Below are positions 1 through 11,367 of a stretch of 64,000 nt of DNA, in pieces. Every line of letters starts with the position of its first letter. Position 1 is the stretch's first letter. Position numbers and translations under genes: made by a program. The notes under the pieces were generated by a model, which was not told the DNA's origin, made no database searches, and saw only the letters and a list, made by a program, of their open reading frames with translations. The stretch covers positions 1,488,001-1,552,000 of the forward strand of contig NC_060017.1 in assembly GCF_021134715.1 (NCBI RefSeq), read 5' to 3'. Source of the stretch: Daphnia pulex (taxonomy: Eukaryota > Arthropoda > Branchiopoda > Diplostraca > Daphniidae).

Positions 1-687
1 CGATGTCTTTGTAGACATTGATCTGCGGTGCGAAATTGTAATCTTGAGGCTAAACGTGAAAAAAGGGGGAAAACAATAGAAAATCGATAAGTGATCGTAG
101 CTCGACTCAATGGGCCGTCTCTCTGTGCTTGCACCTTGACATTCGCCACCACATCGGTGGGTTGAAAGTACACAGAGTATACGACGAGGGGGAAAAAAAG
201 AAATGGCAGAAACAAGGCATAACTCACGTCATGTGACCAATAAGAGTAATCAAAGTTAAAACTCTTGGAAGCCTCCTTGGAACCGGCTGGAGCTTTCGGA
301 TTGGTTATGACTGTGGAAGACAGAATGATTAACAGTTACGACACTATTATATGAAAGATGGCGGTTCTTTTCGACGATTAACAAGGGAACCAAAAATAGA
401 AAAACACAGTGTGGGCGGGCGGAGGATGAATGCGTCATTTACTTCCATTTGTCTAGTTTTCTTTTTCCTACTCCGGAACGGCCGTGATATTGGCAACAAG
501 TCTTGCGCTTTTAACGAAGGCTTAGAATCCAACTTTTTTTTTACGGCACACGAATAATCCTCCATTTTTGATGACGTCAATCCTTACCCGTGGTATTGTC
601 GACCATCTCGATAATGCATTTAGAATCGCGGTTGATTTCTCGACTATTGAACGGACGCACACGAACGGCCACTTTAACGGACGACAT
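1..687 (-). CDS. unc-104: Kinesin-3 motor (Unc-104/KIF1A-like), 5' end only
   Basis: N-terminus of a plus-end-directed kinesin-3 motor that carries synaptic vesicle precursors along axonal microtubules. Three coding exons are visible on the minus strand: 588-687, 228-310 and 1-49, and the gene runs off the left edge. The start ATG (687-685) has a good context (gtcaaaATG) and opens [17 protein letters not shown], the hallmark start of the KIF1 motor domain. Exon 2 encodes [12 protein letters not shown] and exon 3 [16 protein letters not shown], colinear with KIF1A strands beta-1 to beta-3. The exons join with phases 1 and 0 and GT-AG borders, and the frame stays open. The P-loop and the FHA and PH domains would lie outside the window. 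It diverges from MAN2C1, 1.4 kb away. Family is certain; KIF1A versus KIF1B type is inferred. Confidence 0.9.
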
Positions 688-2084
688 TTTGACTTGATTA
701 ACGGCTGCAATCCAAATGGAAACAATCACAGCCCAGCAGCACTTGATGCAATATCCAGCAGCGACCCTGTCAATCAAACAAGACATTAACACAATTAATA
801 CACCCCATTCGCGCGAAAGAGATAACAAATCTATTTTTCGATTCCTTTTCTGTTATCTCTAAATCGAGACGCTGTCAGGGGAATCGAAACTCACGCCCCT
901 TCTTTTCCCTCTTCTATTCGATCGACTTAACAATAGGCAACGCCGGAATGTCGTTTCGTGACAATATGAGACGCAATCCAGTCGCGCATAATACGGGCTA
1001 CTTCATTTTTCCTCTCGAAAGAACCGCTGCACTTGCACTGTGCAGACCCTGTTCGTCTTTCAAGGCGATTTAACATTCAGAAAACAATATGGCCATGTAA
1101 CTCGATGCATGGAGGCCCAGCCCACGCTCAATATATTTAAAATGTATTAAGGTAGACCCGCGTACGCTTTTTTTTTTATCGCATTAAGGATATAAAACTG
1201 TAAAATTGAATAACATTACAAAGGCAAATGATGGTAGAGCTTACCCGGCTTGGAACTATGAGTGTGACGTTTAGCTATACGGAGCTCAGTAACGTTGATC
1301 CATGACACACGAATCGATTATTTCTTCCTCCTACTCTTTTTCTTTTCTTCAATACTTCACGGGATAATAAAAAAGAATTTCAAAAAATAAAATAAAAAGC
1401 CCTGCCCTGCTGCCACTTTGACAACAACGAAGAAAACAACTTACTCGGGGACTGGGGCCAACACTGAAGGTGCCACGGCAGTATTCAACTCAGAAAAACC
1501 GTTCGTCACCGAAGAGCTGCTCTGTGACTCGACAATATCGATCGTCTTGGCCGACCTGCGCAGTAGCAAATCCCATCGGTGAAAGTGTATCGCTCCCCCC
1601 GCCTTCTGAAGAAGGAAAAAAAGGACCCCGTTGAGAGTTCTACTGCTGGCGGTCTAGCCGCTCTTTAAACCGACCGACAGCTTTACGCTTGGAAGAAGGT
1701 TTATTTTATTCGCAAGGCAACCCCATTTTTTTTTTCATTTCGACTTTCCCCAACCGCTGCATGCAGTACCGCACAGACGCGGAATGATGGTAATTCATTC
1801 TACAAATATGCTCCAAGGCATGCGTGATCGATAAAATAATGTAAAACGCAACAAAACACTGCAATATTGATCTATCGATAAACATTGATAAAAAAAAATA
1901 GACTTTTACGGCCACTAGTGTTGGAAGTAAAAAAATAATAAACAAAAAAAAAACGTCAATAAGGTTGCCGAAACCATCTTGTTTACCACCGAATGGCCGC
2001 CAGGGACCAGCTGGAAAGTTAAACGACCGTGTCATCTCAATTTTTGTTAGAATTAAACAAACAGACGGTCCTTAGCCATCACAG
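688..2084. other. Intergenic region between divergent unc-104 and MAN2C1
   Basis: About 1.4 kb between two divergent start codons. It should hold both promoters and the 5' leaders. It is AT-rich with a few GC-richer stretches. A 109-codon minus-strand reading frame (1706-2035) is present but has poly-lysine/hydrophobic composition from T-runs and no family resemblance. I see no convincing further gene. Confidence 0.5.
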
Positions 2085-5000
2085 ATGGCTAGTTTACACA
2101 AAAATCGACGAACTACCCTTGAAAGGATTGAAAAATTCGTTTCTAGAATTTATTTTACTGATGTAAATTTATATGGACGCATTTACCCACATCAAGAGAA
2201 TGTCGGTACGAGAAAACACTCAGACATTAGAACTTTAATCACTCATTAACGATATTTTGCTTATAACATTTTAGACATATTTCACTGGGCCTTACCTCAA
2301 GATAAACACTGGAAGTCAATTTCCTTTGATGAAATCATCAAACAAACATTTCTCCCACAGAAAATTGGGGACTGTTTTGGACCCACTTGGGCTACACACT
2401 ACTTTAAGGTGTTGCCAGTTGTCAATGCAAAATAACAGATATTTTTGTACATGTATTTATTCAATCCTCTCATTTTCTTTTAAAATACTGAACATCTTTT
2501 TGGCCTTTAAAAGATTGTTGTGAAGATTCCTGAATCTTGGTCTGGCAAAGAAATCCACCTTCGATGGAATTCAAATTCAGAAGCACTTCTTTTCAACACT
2601 CTTGGAGAACCTCTTCAGGTTTATAACCAATCATTTTGTGTTAACAATAGAATAATTTCCATTGATACCATCTATGCAGGGATTCACTGGAAGTCCTGAT
2701 CACCAGAAACGAGAAGAATTCATAATCTCAAAATCATGGGAGAAGAAAGGTCCAGAAGAACTGGTTTACTTTATTGAAATGGCTTGCAATAGGTATCTTT
2801 GATTTATTTATTCATGCTCAGGTTAAAGAGAAATAAAAACAAATTTTGTTAAAATTTCATAGCATGTTTGGAGCTGGCAAAGGAGGAATGATTGGTAAAA
2901 AATATCTTCAATGTATTACCAATTTTTACCATTGAGAATTTTAGAAGCAGCATTTATACATTACAGACGCTCCCGACCCTGACCGAAAATATTGTCTGCA
3001 AATGGCTAATGTTGCGGTTTGCGACACAATAGCATACCATCTCCTGATCGACTTAGAACTTTTATTTGACATGGCCAAAGAATTGACGGAAGCAGACGGA
3101 AAGGGTGACAGTCGTGGTTATCAGGCTTTGTACGCAGGAAATCAAATCATAAATGCCATTCAAGCTGATGATTGGAAGTAATTTCGCGTTGCATAATTAA
3201 TTAAATTTATATTTAGTAAATACTTAAGTCCCAGAAATTCTTTCAGGGAAGCTCAACGAGTGTCAAACGAGTTTTTTAAGTACCGAAACGGCGAACGCGC
3301 GCACATCATAGACGCAATGGGTCACTGTCATATCGATACGGCTTGGCTCTGGACGTACGATGAAACTATCCGGAAGTGCGCTCGCAGCTGGTCATCTGTG
3401 ATAGCACTAATGAAGGACTATCCTGAAATGACTTTTGTTTGTTCTCAAGTAGGTTGGAGCTATTTTCTACAAAAAGTTCACTATTTTGTCTCATAACGAC
3501 TGAATCATTGATTTATTCAGGCCCAGCAATTCAGCTGGGTAAAACAGTACTACCCTTCGCTTTATGAGGAGATGAAGCATTTTATAAGTTTGGGACGATT
3601 TATTCCTGTTGGTGGAACATGGGTTGAAATGGACGGCAATATACCAAGGTTCATTTATTTATTCACTCTTCAAACAACATTGAAGCGAATTAATCAATTG
3701 TAAATTAATTTTATAGCGGCGAATCATTCATACGCCAATTTTTGTACGGGCAGCGGTTCTTTCTAAAAGAATTTGGGATACGATCGCAAGAGTTTTGGTT
3801 ACCGGACACTTTTGGTTATTCAGCACAGACTCCTCAAATATTAAAAGTGTCAAAATATTTAAATTTAACAAATCCCTCAAATTATTAACTTAATATTTAC
3901 TTGTACATGCAGCACGTTGGAATTTCCAGATTTCTAACACAGAAATTAAGTTGGAGTCTGGTTAATAAATTTCCACATCACAATTTCTTGTGGGAAGGAA
4001 TTGATGGCAGCACAGGTATGTATTTGTTTGTTTGTTTGTTTTTTTTCAATGCGTGTTCGCACATTATATAGACTTTTAATCTCCCACATTTATGTCTTAC
4101 GCAGTTATCGTTCATTTTCCACCTGGCGATTCGTACGAAGCCAACTGCAAGTAATGTTTTATTGATCATTGAATGGACCTACGTATGTTTAAACTATTTT
4201 TAATTTGTAGAGTGAGCGAAGCATTAAAAACGGAACGAAACTTGTTGGATAAAGGACGGGTAACTCGGTCTGTGATGCTTTACGGTTTTGGAGACGGTGG
4301 CGGTGGCCCTCACAAACCAATGCTTGATCGCATGGAACGATTAAAAGTAGACCTAGATTCTTTGTATACCAAATACTGAAACTAGAAAAAGTTTCAAATC
4401 TGATTTACAGGATGTCGATGGTGTGCCTAAATTCGAGAATTCAACGCCTAACAAATTCTTTGAGAATTTGGAAGCCGAGAGTTCACAGCTTTGTCGTTGG
4501 GTTGGAGAACTATATTTAGAACTTCATAACGGCACTTATACATCTCAAGTAAATACGAATCTTGTTTATCTAAAAAAATACATGATTAATTTCGTTCATC
4601 CATTTCTGACGTATCACATTCAGGCCGATATGAAGAAATACAATCGCAGCTGTGAATATAAATTGCGGGATGCCGAGCTCCTATTGGCAATTGCATTTAC
4701 TCTGGAACGGATTCCATTGGCGGATTTGGTGGATTTACGAACCAACATCGAGGAAGGCTGGCGCCTTCTTCTGGTGAACCAGTTTCACGACGTTTTGCCA
4801 GGGTCTTCTATCGAACTAGCGCACACGGAAGCCAAGGAGTGGTTTCGTAAAAGCCTTCAACTAGCAGCGGAAGTTGTTGATCGCTGTATTAGTTATCTCC
4901 AGGGTACGTCTATCGCTAGTTATTCTTTGCTCAACACACTGCCTTGGTCGAGAAATGCTTTGATCTACGAGAACGAGAAACCTTTGAAAGCGATCAGTGT

Positions 5001-6495
5001 CAAGCCGATGAGTTGGGACGATGACGAGCTCGGTGATATTTCCCCCGTTGTCATGGGTAATTTTCGCAAAATTAATTTCATTTTTGTCACTGTCGATCAA
5101 AACTCGCAACTCATTTATTATTGCAGAACAAGGGGGAGGAATCCACAAAATAAGCAACAAATGGTTTTCGGTGGAAATAGATTCCAGCGGTCGTATTTCG
5201 TCCATGATTCATCATGCTAGTGGCAATCAGGTCGTTCCTACCAAAGAATTTGGGAATCAACTTGTACTTTTCGATGACATTCCTCTGTATTGGGATGCGT
5301 GGGATTGTATGGACTACCATATTGAAACTAGAAATGCTGTGAATCGTCCGTCTTGCACCGAAGAAGAGGTTCACGTAGAGCTTGCAACTCCTCTGAAGGT
5401 GACTTTGAAGTGGAGCCAGCCTGTTGGCCAGAAAAGTCGTGTTCATCAGAAAATTCACATCACCGCCGTTCATTCTTTCATAGAATTTGAAACTCGAGTT
5501 GAATGGGCTGAAAATAGAAAATTTTTGAAAGTTGAGTTCCCCGTTGAAGTTCACGCCAATCAAGTAAGGTTTTTTTTTTGCCTTATTTGCTTTTTGTAAT
5601 TAACTTTGTAACTTTTTTTATTCAGGCTTCCTTCGACACTCAATTTGGTTTCCTGAACCGACCGAATCATAAGGTTTATATATTTTTACTGCAATAGTCA
5701 TTCGTTTGCGATTCTAAAATAATTTATATCAATTGTTCAAACGTAGAACACTTCTTGGGATTCTGCTAAATTTGAGGTTTGCGGACACAAGTGGGCAGAT
5801 TTGTCAGAACCTGCGTGGGGTGTTTCTGTTTTGAATGACTCGAAGTATGGATGGAGCGTGCATGGACGAACAATCACCATGTCTTTGCTCCGTTCACCCA
5901 AAGCCCCGGACGCTAATTGTGATATGCACGAACATTTCTTCCGCTACGCTTTAATGCCACACAATGGTATTGCATACCTAGACGATATTTTAAAAAAAAT
6001 GGATATAAATATTTCAAAATTGTGATTATAGGTTTAAAATCGAGATCCGAGGTGATAAGGGAATCCTACAATTTTAACTGTGAGTTGATTTCAACCAAAT
6101 TGTCTAAAGACACGAGCACTAGTGGCTCGTGGTTTACAGTAAATTCGTCTTCCGTCATTTTGGAGACCATCAAACCCTGTGAACCAGTGCTCGGTGATGA
6201 GAAAACTCCAGTAAAAAATATTCTCGTTCGGCTCTTTGAATCTTGTGGTGATCGAACACACGCTAGGTCTGCATCTATTCTCTCATTCAAAATATTTCTT
6301 TGATTTCTAAACTTACTTGTATTTTGACATTGAAGGATCGAGACGAGTCTTCCGTTTGTGAACTACATGGAGTGCAACGGATTAGAAGAACCAATTGGAC
6401 CTCTACTACCTTTCGTAGTTTCTACAGAAGGGCAAAAGTTTTTCACTGCTTCATTTACCCCATTCCAAATTAAAAGTTTCTTACTTTCCTTTTGA
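2085..6495 (+). CDS. MAN2C1: Cytosolic alpha-mannosidase, glycoside hydrolase family 38 (MAN2C1)
   Basis: Trims mannose from free oligosaccharides released in the cytosol during glycoprotein turnover. Nineteen exons: 2085-2205, 2275-2408, 2514-2618, 2680-2792, 2863-2894, 2967-3177, 3247-3448, 3521-3648, 3717-3846, 3913-4015, 4105-4150, 4211-4346, 4411-4548, 4624-5056, 5127-5563, 5626-5673, 5747-5966, 6032-6266, 6336-6495. They join in frame to 1043 residues, against about 1040 in human MAN2C1. GH38 signatures are intact: zinc-binding [10 protein letters not shown] near residue 265, the nucleophile aspartate in [12 protein letters not shown], and [22 protein letters not shown] and [15 protein letters not shown] are typical of the 2C1 subfamily. 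No signal peptide, as expected for the cytosolic enzyme. The start [18 protein letters not shown] matches the family N-terminus. A poly(A) signal AATAAA lies at 6508-6513. Confidence 0.95.
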
Positions 6496-6591
6496 AAATG
6501 TTTTGCTAATAAAAATATATAGTTGGAAGTGAATACAAAAACAAGGTGGCAGTGGTTGATTACAAGAACGACATGTAAATTTTATTAATGA

Positions 6592-7587
6592 CTAGGGTAG
6601 ATCTGGATCGAAATTTTTACAACATTTAGATGGAAGTACGGTCCAGTTGTAGTTGTAGGAATATCGTACGCGTAATTCTGAAGGGCACAATTTTCCTGTT
6701 TTTATGAGATTGTCGTGTTTTTCTCGCATTTCGTTGGCACTTTGTTTGTGTGTGATGAGATAATCGTTGTAACATCCTCGAGACTTAAACTCGGTATCAA
6801 ATCGGACGTCATGAACTCGGCGAATTTTCAATGGTGAAAGCCACACACCAACCGAAACATCTTCACTCTTGTACTGTTGAAGTAAGGGTCCACTTTTTGC
6901 TATAAATTCTACCAAGTCAGATGACAGAATATAGCCACCACCCAAAGCATAGGGTAGATAAGTGTCACAGAGAAACCATTCAGATTCTTTCCACTTTCCT
7001 TTTTGAAAAACACTGCTTCCACCCTTGAAGAATCCCCAGTAGAGATGACTTTGTGGTTTTTTCTGTAGTTCTTCTAGAAGTGGAACTGTTCTTACAAATG
7101 AATCATCATCACATTTGAGTAAAAAATTGAACTGATAATTCAAGTGTAGCCACTGGAATCCAGCCAAGACTTTTACGGTTAAGCTGGAATATGATTCACT
7201 TACAGAATCAAGAATTAGCATGTCATGATGAGTAGTATTTTCTTTAAGCACATCATTCAAAACATCTTCAGCCAATCCTTTGGAACCAATAACAAACAAA
7301 TGTTTCACTTTTTGGTGGCTAACTGAAAGCCATGTTTCTCTGATTGCTTTCCGTGTGGCAGATTTAGTTGGATCACTCATGATCAACACAATCAAGTAAA
7401 ACGATTTTTGAGTTAAACCAACTACGGTTTGGCTTGAAATCTCATTCGCCATCGGTAATATTTCTGCATTTTTGGACTTGGAGTAAACCACAACTGCCAA
7501 CACAAAAAGTGGTAAGATAAATAAACAACCGAAACAAAAAATATTCTTTACAATCCGATTTTTGCTTTGTCGCCAAGCTCTAGCCAT
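6592..7587 (-). CDS. B3GALT6: Beta-1,3-galactosyltransferase 6 (GT31)
   Basis: Golgi enzyme that adds the second galactose of the tetrasaccharide linking glycosaminoglycans to proteoglycan cores. One uninterrupted 331-codon frame; the human gene is also intronless (329 residues). The protein is type II: a short basic N-terminus, a membrane anchor at about residues 14-36, then the catalytic domain. The metal-binding DDD (residues 160-162, in FLLKCDDDSF) and the family blocks AIRETWL, YLPYALGGGY, EDVSVGVWL and RFDTEFKSRGC are present. A minus-strand AATAAA (6586-6581) lies about 5 bases after the stop, so the 3' UTR is very short. It is tail-to-tail with MAN2C1 (stops 97 bp apart) and head-to-head with UAP56. 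Confidence 0.93.
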   Translation of the reverse strand: MARAWRQSKNRIVKNIFCFGCLFILPLFVLAVVVYSKSKNAEILPMANEISSQTVVGLTQKSFYLIVLIMSDPTKSATRKAIRETWLSVSHQKVKHLFVIGSKGLAEDVLNDVLKENTTHHDMLILDSVSESYSSLTVKVLAGFQWLHLNYQFNFLLKCDDDSFVRTVPLLEELQKKPQSHLYWGFFKGGSSVFQKGKWKESEWFLCDTYLPYALGGGYILSSDLVEFIAKSGPLLQQYKSEDVSVGVWLSPLKIRRVHDVRFDTEFKSRGCYNDYLITHKQSANEMREKHDNLIKTGKLCPSELRVRYSYNYNWTVLPSKCCKNFDPDLP

Positions 7588-8111
7588 GATAAAAAATATC
7601 CCTCAACCCTTGACAGAAAAATAATACGTTAGTATTTTGACAAGAGCATGATTAGCCTAGCACACAAGATCAATACAAAAACCTTCCAAATGTTTACATT
7701 GCCGACTTCTCCCCATGACAACGCTGGACAGGAGCGCAATCAATATTTGAATTATTAACAAAAACGAAACAGTTCGGCATCGTCGCGTTGCACCCAAGCG
7801 GCTTGGCTTGTCCTCAATTTGGCTTGCCACGACGAAGTTCTTACTTGTCAATCTACTACTTGCAACTTCGGCGTCCGCATTAACTTGGTAAGTTATCAGT
7901 CGTCATCCTCTATATTTTACATTTTTTAAGTAAGGAAATCGTATAAGAACACAGCCTGTATCTGTACGCTTTAGATCGTGTTATAATTTCAAAGACCCCT
8001 ATAAAATTCTATGGGTGGAAAGTGAAGTGTATTGTTGACGTGGGAACCGTTGAGTACTGTACTAACGCGTCGTTGTTTGTATGGTTATTAGAAATTGAAT
8101 TTACCTGAAAT
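7588..8111. promoter_or_regulatory. Divergent promoter region B3GALT6 / UAP56
   Basis: A 524-bp gap between opposed start codons, too short for two independent insulated promoters, so a bidirectional promoter is likely (inference). A 64-codon minus-strand frame at 7657-7851 lacks an ATG at its 5' end and matches nothing I know; I did not call it as a gene. Confidence 0.4.
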
Positions 8112-10865
8112 ATGGCAGACAACGAAGATCTTTTGGATTACGAAGATGAGGAGGCGACGGAACAAGTAGCCGTGGAAGGAGCTGGAGATGCCCCAGCGAA
8201 GAAAGAAGTTAAAGGCACATACGTATCCATTCACAGCTCTGGTTTTCGAGATTTTCTGCTCAAGCCGGAAATTTTGAGAGCTATCGTTGACTGTGGTTTT
8301 GAACATCCTTCTGAAGGTAATATTTTTTATTTCAATTATTCTAGTCTCATTCCAATGTTAGCAATTTCATTGTTTCGACAATCTTCGATAGAAAATTGTA
8401 GTAGCAATGCTAAATGCTATAACCTGGGGCAAATTTCTGTACCATGCAAACTTGTGGTCTTGAGCTGAACCCCAGGAACAGAGAACTCACTTGTCTGACT
8501 CAATTTTTTGCTTGATGACAATTTGTACTTAAGCTCCAGACTTGTGATACATTTTTGTGTTGGCTCATTATATTCTACTTAGAAATCTAATTCCGCTTCT
8601 TATCTTTTACAGTTCAGCATGAGTGTATTCCTCAGGCTGTTTTGGGAATGGATGTCTTGTGTCAAGCCAAATCTGGTATGGGTAAGACTGCTGTTTTCGT
8701 ATTGGCCACCCTCCAACAGTTGGAAATGGTGGAAAATCAGGTTTCTGTTCTTGTCCTGTGCCATACACGAGAGCTAGCTTTCCAGATCTCCAAGGAATAT
8801 GAACGTTTTTCCAAGTACATGACTACCATCAAGGTAAAAGCACTTGTTACATGAGTTATCTGTAACATATGACTTAAATTATAATTATTTTAGGTTGGTG
8901 TATTCTTTGGTGGTTTAAATATTGCCAAAGATGAGCAAACTTTGAAATCAAATTGCCCTCACATTGTGGTTGGAACCCCTGGTCGTATCCTGGCGCTGGT
9001 CCGCTCGAAGAAACTAAACCTCCGCACACTTAAGCACTTCGTTCTTGACGAATGTGACAAAATGCTTGAAGCTCTAGGTAAAGCATTTCACTAATGTATT
9101 ATATTGTTAATGTGAAATGTAATATTAATTCATATTTTAATATCTAGACATGCGTCGAGACGTGCAGGAGATTTTCCGCAACACACCTCATGAAAAACAA
9201 GTGATGATGTTCAGCGCCACGCTGAGCAAGGAGATCCGTCCTGTCTGCAAAAAGTTTATGCAAGATGTAATTAGCCCTTTCTCAACTTGGCCTTTTTCGA
9301 ATGGAAGCAATGGAACGAGCCCTTCCTGCACAATCATCTACGGTGTTTCGCTGGGAATCTTACTGGAGCCCGTCGTCCCTTTAAATTGCTCTAGAACACA
9401 CGTTTCATGGGGAAGGGCCGGGGGATAAAATTGTCTTCTTGCGTCATATTGGGGAAATTGCAAGTGTCGTCAACATGACAAACGAAATCTTTATACCACA
9501 ATGTAGATCACGCTCTCAAGCGGATGAACCTCAGCGTACAACAAACTACGCTAAACACCTCCCTATCACTCCGGTCAATGGGGGACTAAAGCAACACGAC
9601 CACCACATAAGCATCTCACCAACATTTTGCTGAAGGGGGGGTTGGACGGGTGGGGAAGCAAATCCCTCGGAATGATTCGGCTAACGGAGCGATCGAGTGT
9701 TACAACTTCTGAATCGTGAGCTACTAGAGGAACGACGTTTTCCCACTGCTGCGGTGATGTTGGCTATCGACACCATGTACGCACTGCAACTGCCGGCAGT
9801 CTGGAGTGTTGTGTCAAGCGGTCCTGCTCGCAGCTCGATTCGAAGGCTCGTCCATGTTGAATGAATCCTTCACCCTAAACGGACAACTTCGTGATGACTT
9901 GTCTGGCTTCCATTTGCTGTACCATTCCAAGGCCATCCAATTTTTCATCCCTGGCTTGAAGTCATTTTTTTATTATTATTTTTCATTTAATTTTGCTCTT
10001 ATCCCTCCCTTATTCTCCAAACAACCTTGCATGTAACGTTTCTTATGTTTAACAAAATTTAATCTTGGATATAGCCAATGGAAGTATACGTTGACGACGA
10101 GTCCAAACTCACTCTGCACGGTCTTCAGCAGCACTATGTCAAACTAAAGGACAACGAGAAGAACCGAAAATTATTTGAGCTGCTTGACGTACTTGAGTTT
10201 AACCAGGTTAGATAAACAACTTGTACTATTATTTAAGTGTTTCCCGCTAATTTTCAACCTTTTCCCATGATCAGGTCGTTATCTTCGTCAAATCCATTCA
10301 GCGTTGTATGGCGCTCTGCCAGTTGCTAGGCGAGCAAAACTTCCCTGCCATCGCCATTCACCGCAGCATGACTCAGGAAGAACGTTTGTCGCGTTACCAA
10401 CAGTTCAAAGATTTCAAAAAGGTATGGTGGTTTAAATTAAATATCACTTATTTCCTTTAATGTAATTAATGTTTTTTTTTCAGCGAATTTTGGTAGCTAC
10501 AGATTTGTTCGGTCGTGGCATGGACATTGAACGTGTCAATATCGTTTTTAACTACGACATGCCTGAAAACTCAGACTCGTACCTGCATCGTGTCGCTCGC
10601 GCTGGTCGTTTTGGAACTAAAGTAAGCTCATTTGTAATTTAATGACTATTCACTACTTTAATTTCATTTATAAATAGGGATTGGGAATCACATTTGTAAG
10701 TGATGAGAACGATGCTAAAGTTTTGAATGACGTTCAAGAACGTTTCGACGTTAGCATCACACCGTTGCCAGATGAGATTGATTTGTCATCCTATAGTAAG
10801 ATCTTTTTTTATTGAAACAAAGTTTTATTACTAATTTCTTAATTTTTTTAGTTGAGGGACGTTAA
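8112..10865 (+). CDS. Hel25E: DECD-box RNA helicase UAP56/DDX39B (Hel25E)
   Basis: ATP-dependent RNA helicase of the TREX complex, needed for spliceosome assembly and nuclear mRNA export. Nine exons: 8112-8316, 8613-8833, 8894-9077, 9148-9266, 10075-10206, 10275-10421, 10484-10621, 10678-10795, 10852-10865, giving 425 residues (human 428). Motifs: Q-motif region GFEHPSEVQ, Walker A AKSGMGKT (about 87-94), DECD (194-197), SAT in [10 protein letters not shown], and the C-terminal lobe motif [13 protein letters not shown]. The acidic N-terminus [14 protein letters not shown] is characteristic. Intron 1 (8317-8612) holds a probable H/ACA snoRNA. Intron 4 (9267-10074, 808 bp) is far longer and more GC-rich than its siblings. 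Orthology is essentially certain. Confidence 0.97.
8420..8554 (+). ncRNA. Candidate H/ACA box snoRNA in UAP56 intron 1
   Basis: The intron can fold as hairpin-hinge-hairpin-tail. The 5' hairpin closes with CCTGGGG (8423-8429) against CCCCAGG (8470-8476), with an inner ACCA/TGGT stem. The hinge carries AGAGAA (8480-8485), which fits the H box ANANNA. The 3' hairpin closes with TCAC (8487-8490) plus GTCTG (8493-8497) against CAGAC (8537-8541) plus GTGA (8544-8547). ACA follows at 8549-8551, leaving exactly three bases before the predicted end. At about 135 nt it has the usual size. Intronic snoRNAs in translation and RNA-processing genes are common in animals. Target site and exact 5' end are unknown; no alignment or folding program was run. 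Confidence 0.6.
9267..10074 (+). other. Unusually long, GC-rich UAP56 intron
   Basis: The intron splits KFMQD from PMEVYVDDE. Its siblings run 54-296 bp. The first ~700 bp have high complexity and near-coding base composition, while only the last ~100 bp look like ordinary T-rich Daphnia-type intron. Reading through from exon 4 stays open for about 54 codons (to 9428), so retention would truncate the helicase before its second lobe. A cassette exon, retained intron or embedded RNA gene are all possible; I could not resolve which. Confidence 0.4.
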
Positions 10866-11367
10866 ACTGGACGGAGACTTATGAGCAGGTCGTTTTTTCA
10901 TGTGACGATTCCAATGTTTTTATTTGTCCTACACCGATTGGAAATTTTTTTAGCCCGAAATAATACAAATCAATGATGGTACTCGATGTTCGATTTATAC
11001 GTGTAATTAATTTCATTTCCCGACAAATACACTCAGTTGTAAGTTAAGATCTTTACCTTGAGTTGAAAATAAGAATAATGAAAAAAAAATATGCATCATA
11101 CAATACAAAATAGAATACTAGTTGTATTATTAAAATTTTTGACCCACAATATCTTCAAAAATCGAATTAACTGCTTATGTAACTTTATAACACCAATTCA
11201 TTACTTTTCCTTGTTGAAGCCATGGGAGTCAGTGTGGTTATTAATAGAAATAAATTTAAAAAAAAACATTATATAATTACTTAAATTCCAAAGTTATATT
11301 TTAATCAAAAATCCAATTCTTTGAAAAAGTTAACTGTTTATTCATGTCATTTCAAAACATTAATGCA
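10866..11367. other. Convergent 3' UTR region UAP56 / DNTTIP2
   Basis: About 500 bp of AT-rich sequence between convergent stop codons, accounted for by the two 3' UTRs. A minus-strand AATAAA at 11342-11337 serves DNTTIP2. No gene seen. Confidence 0.5.

Noticed and set aside
1706-2035. 109-codon minus-strand frame near the MAN2C1 start
   Set aside because: Composition reflects T/A runs, no family blocks, overlaps the likely MAN2C1 promoter.
7657-7851. 64-codon minus-strand frame with a hydrophobic middle
   Set aside because: Starts at TTG, no ATG, lies in a short divergent promoter gap.
9439-10036. Short frames inside the long UAP56 intron
   Set aside because: No splice-consistent exon could be joined to the helicase frame without a stop.
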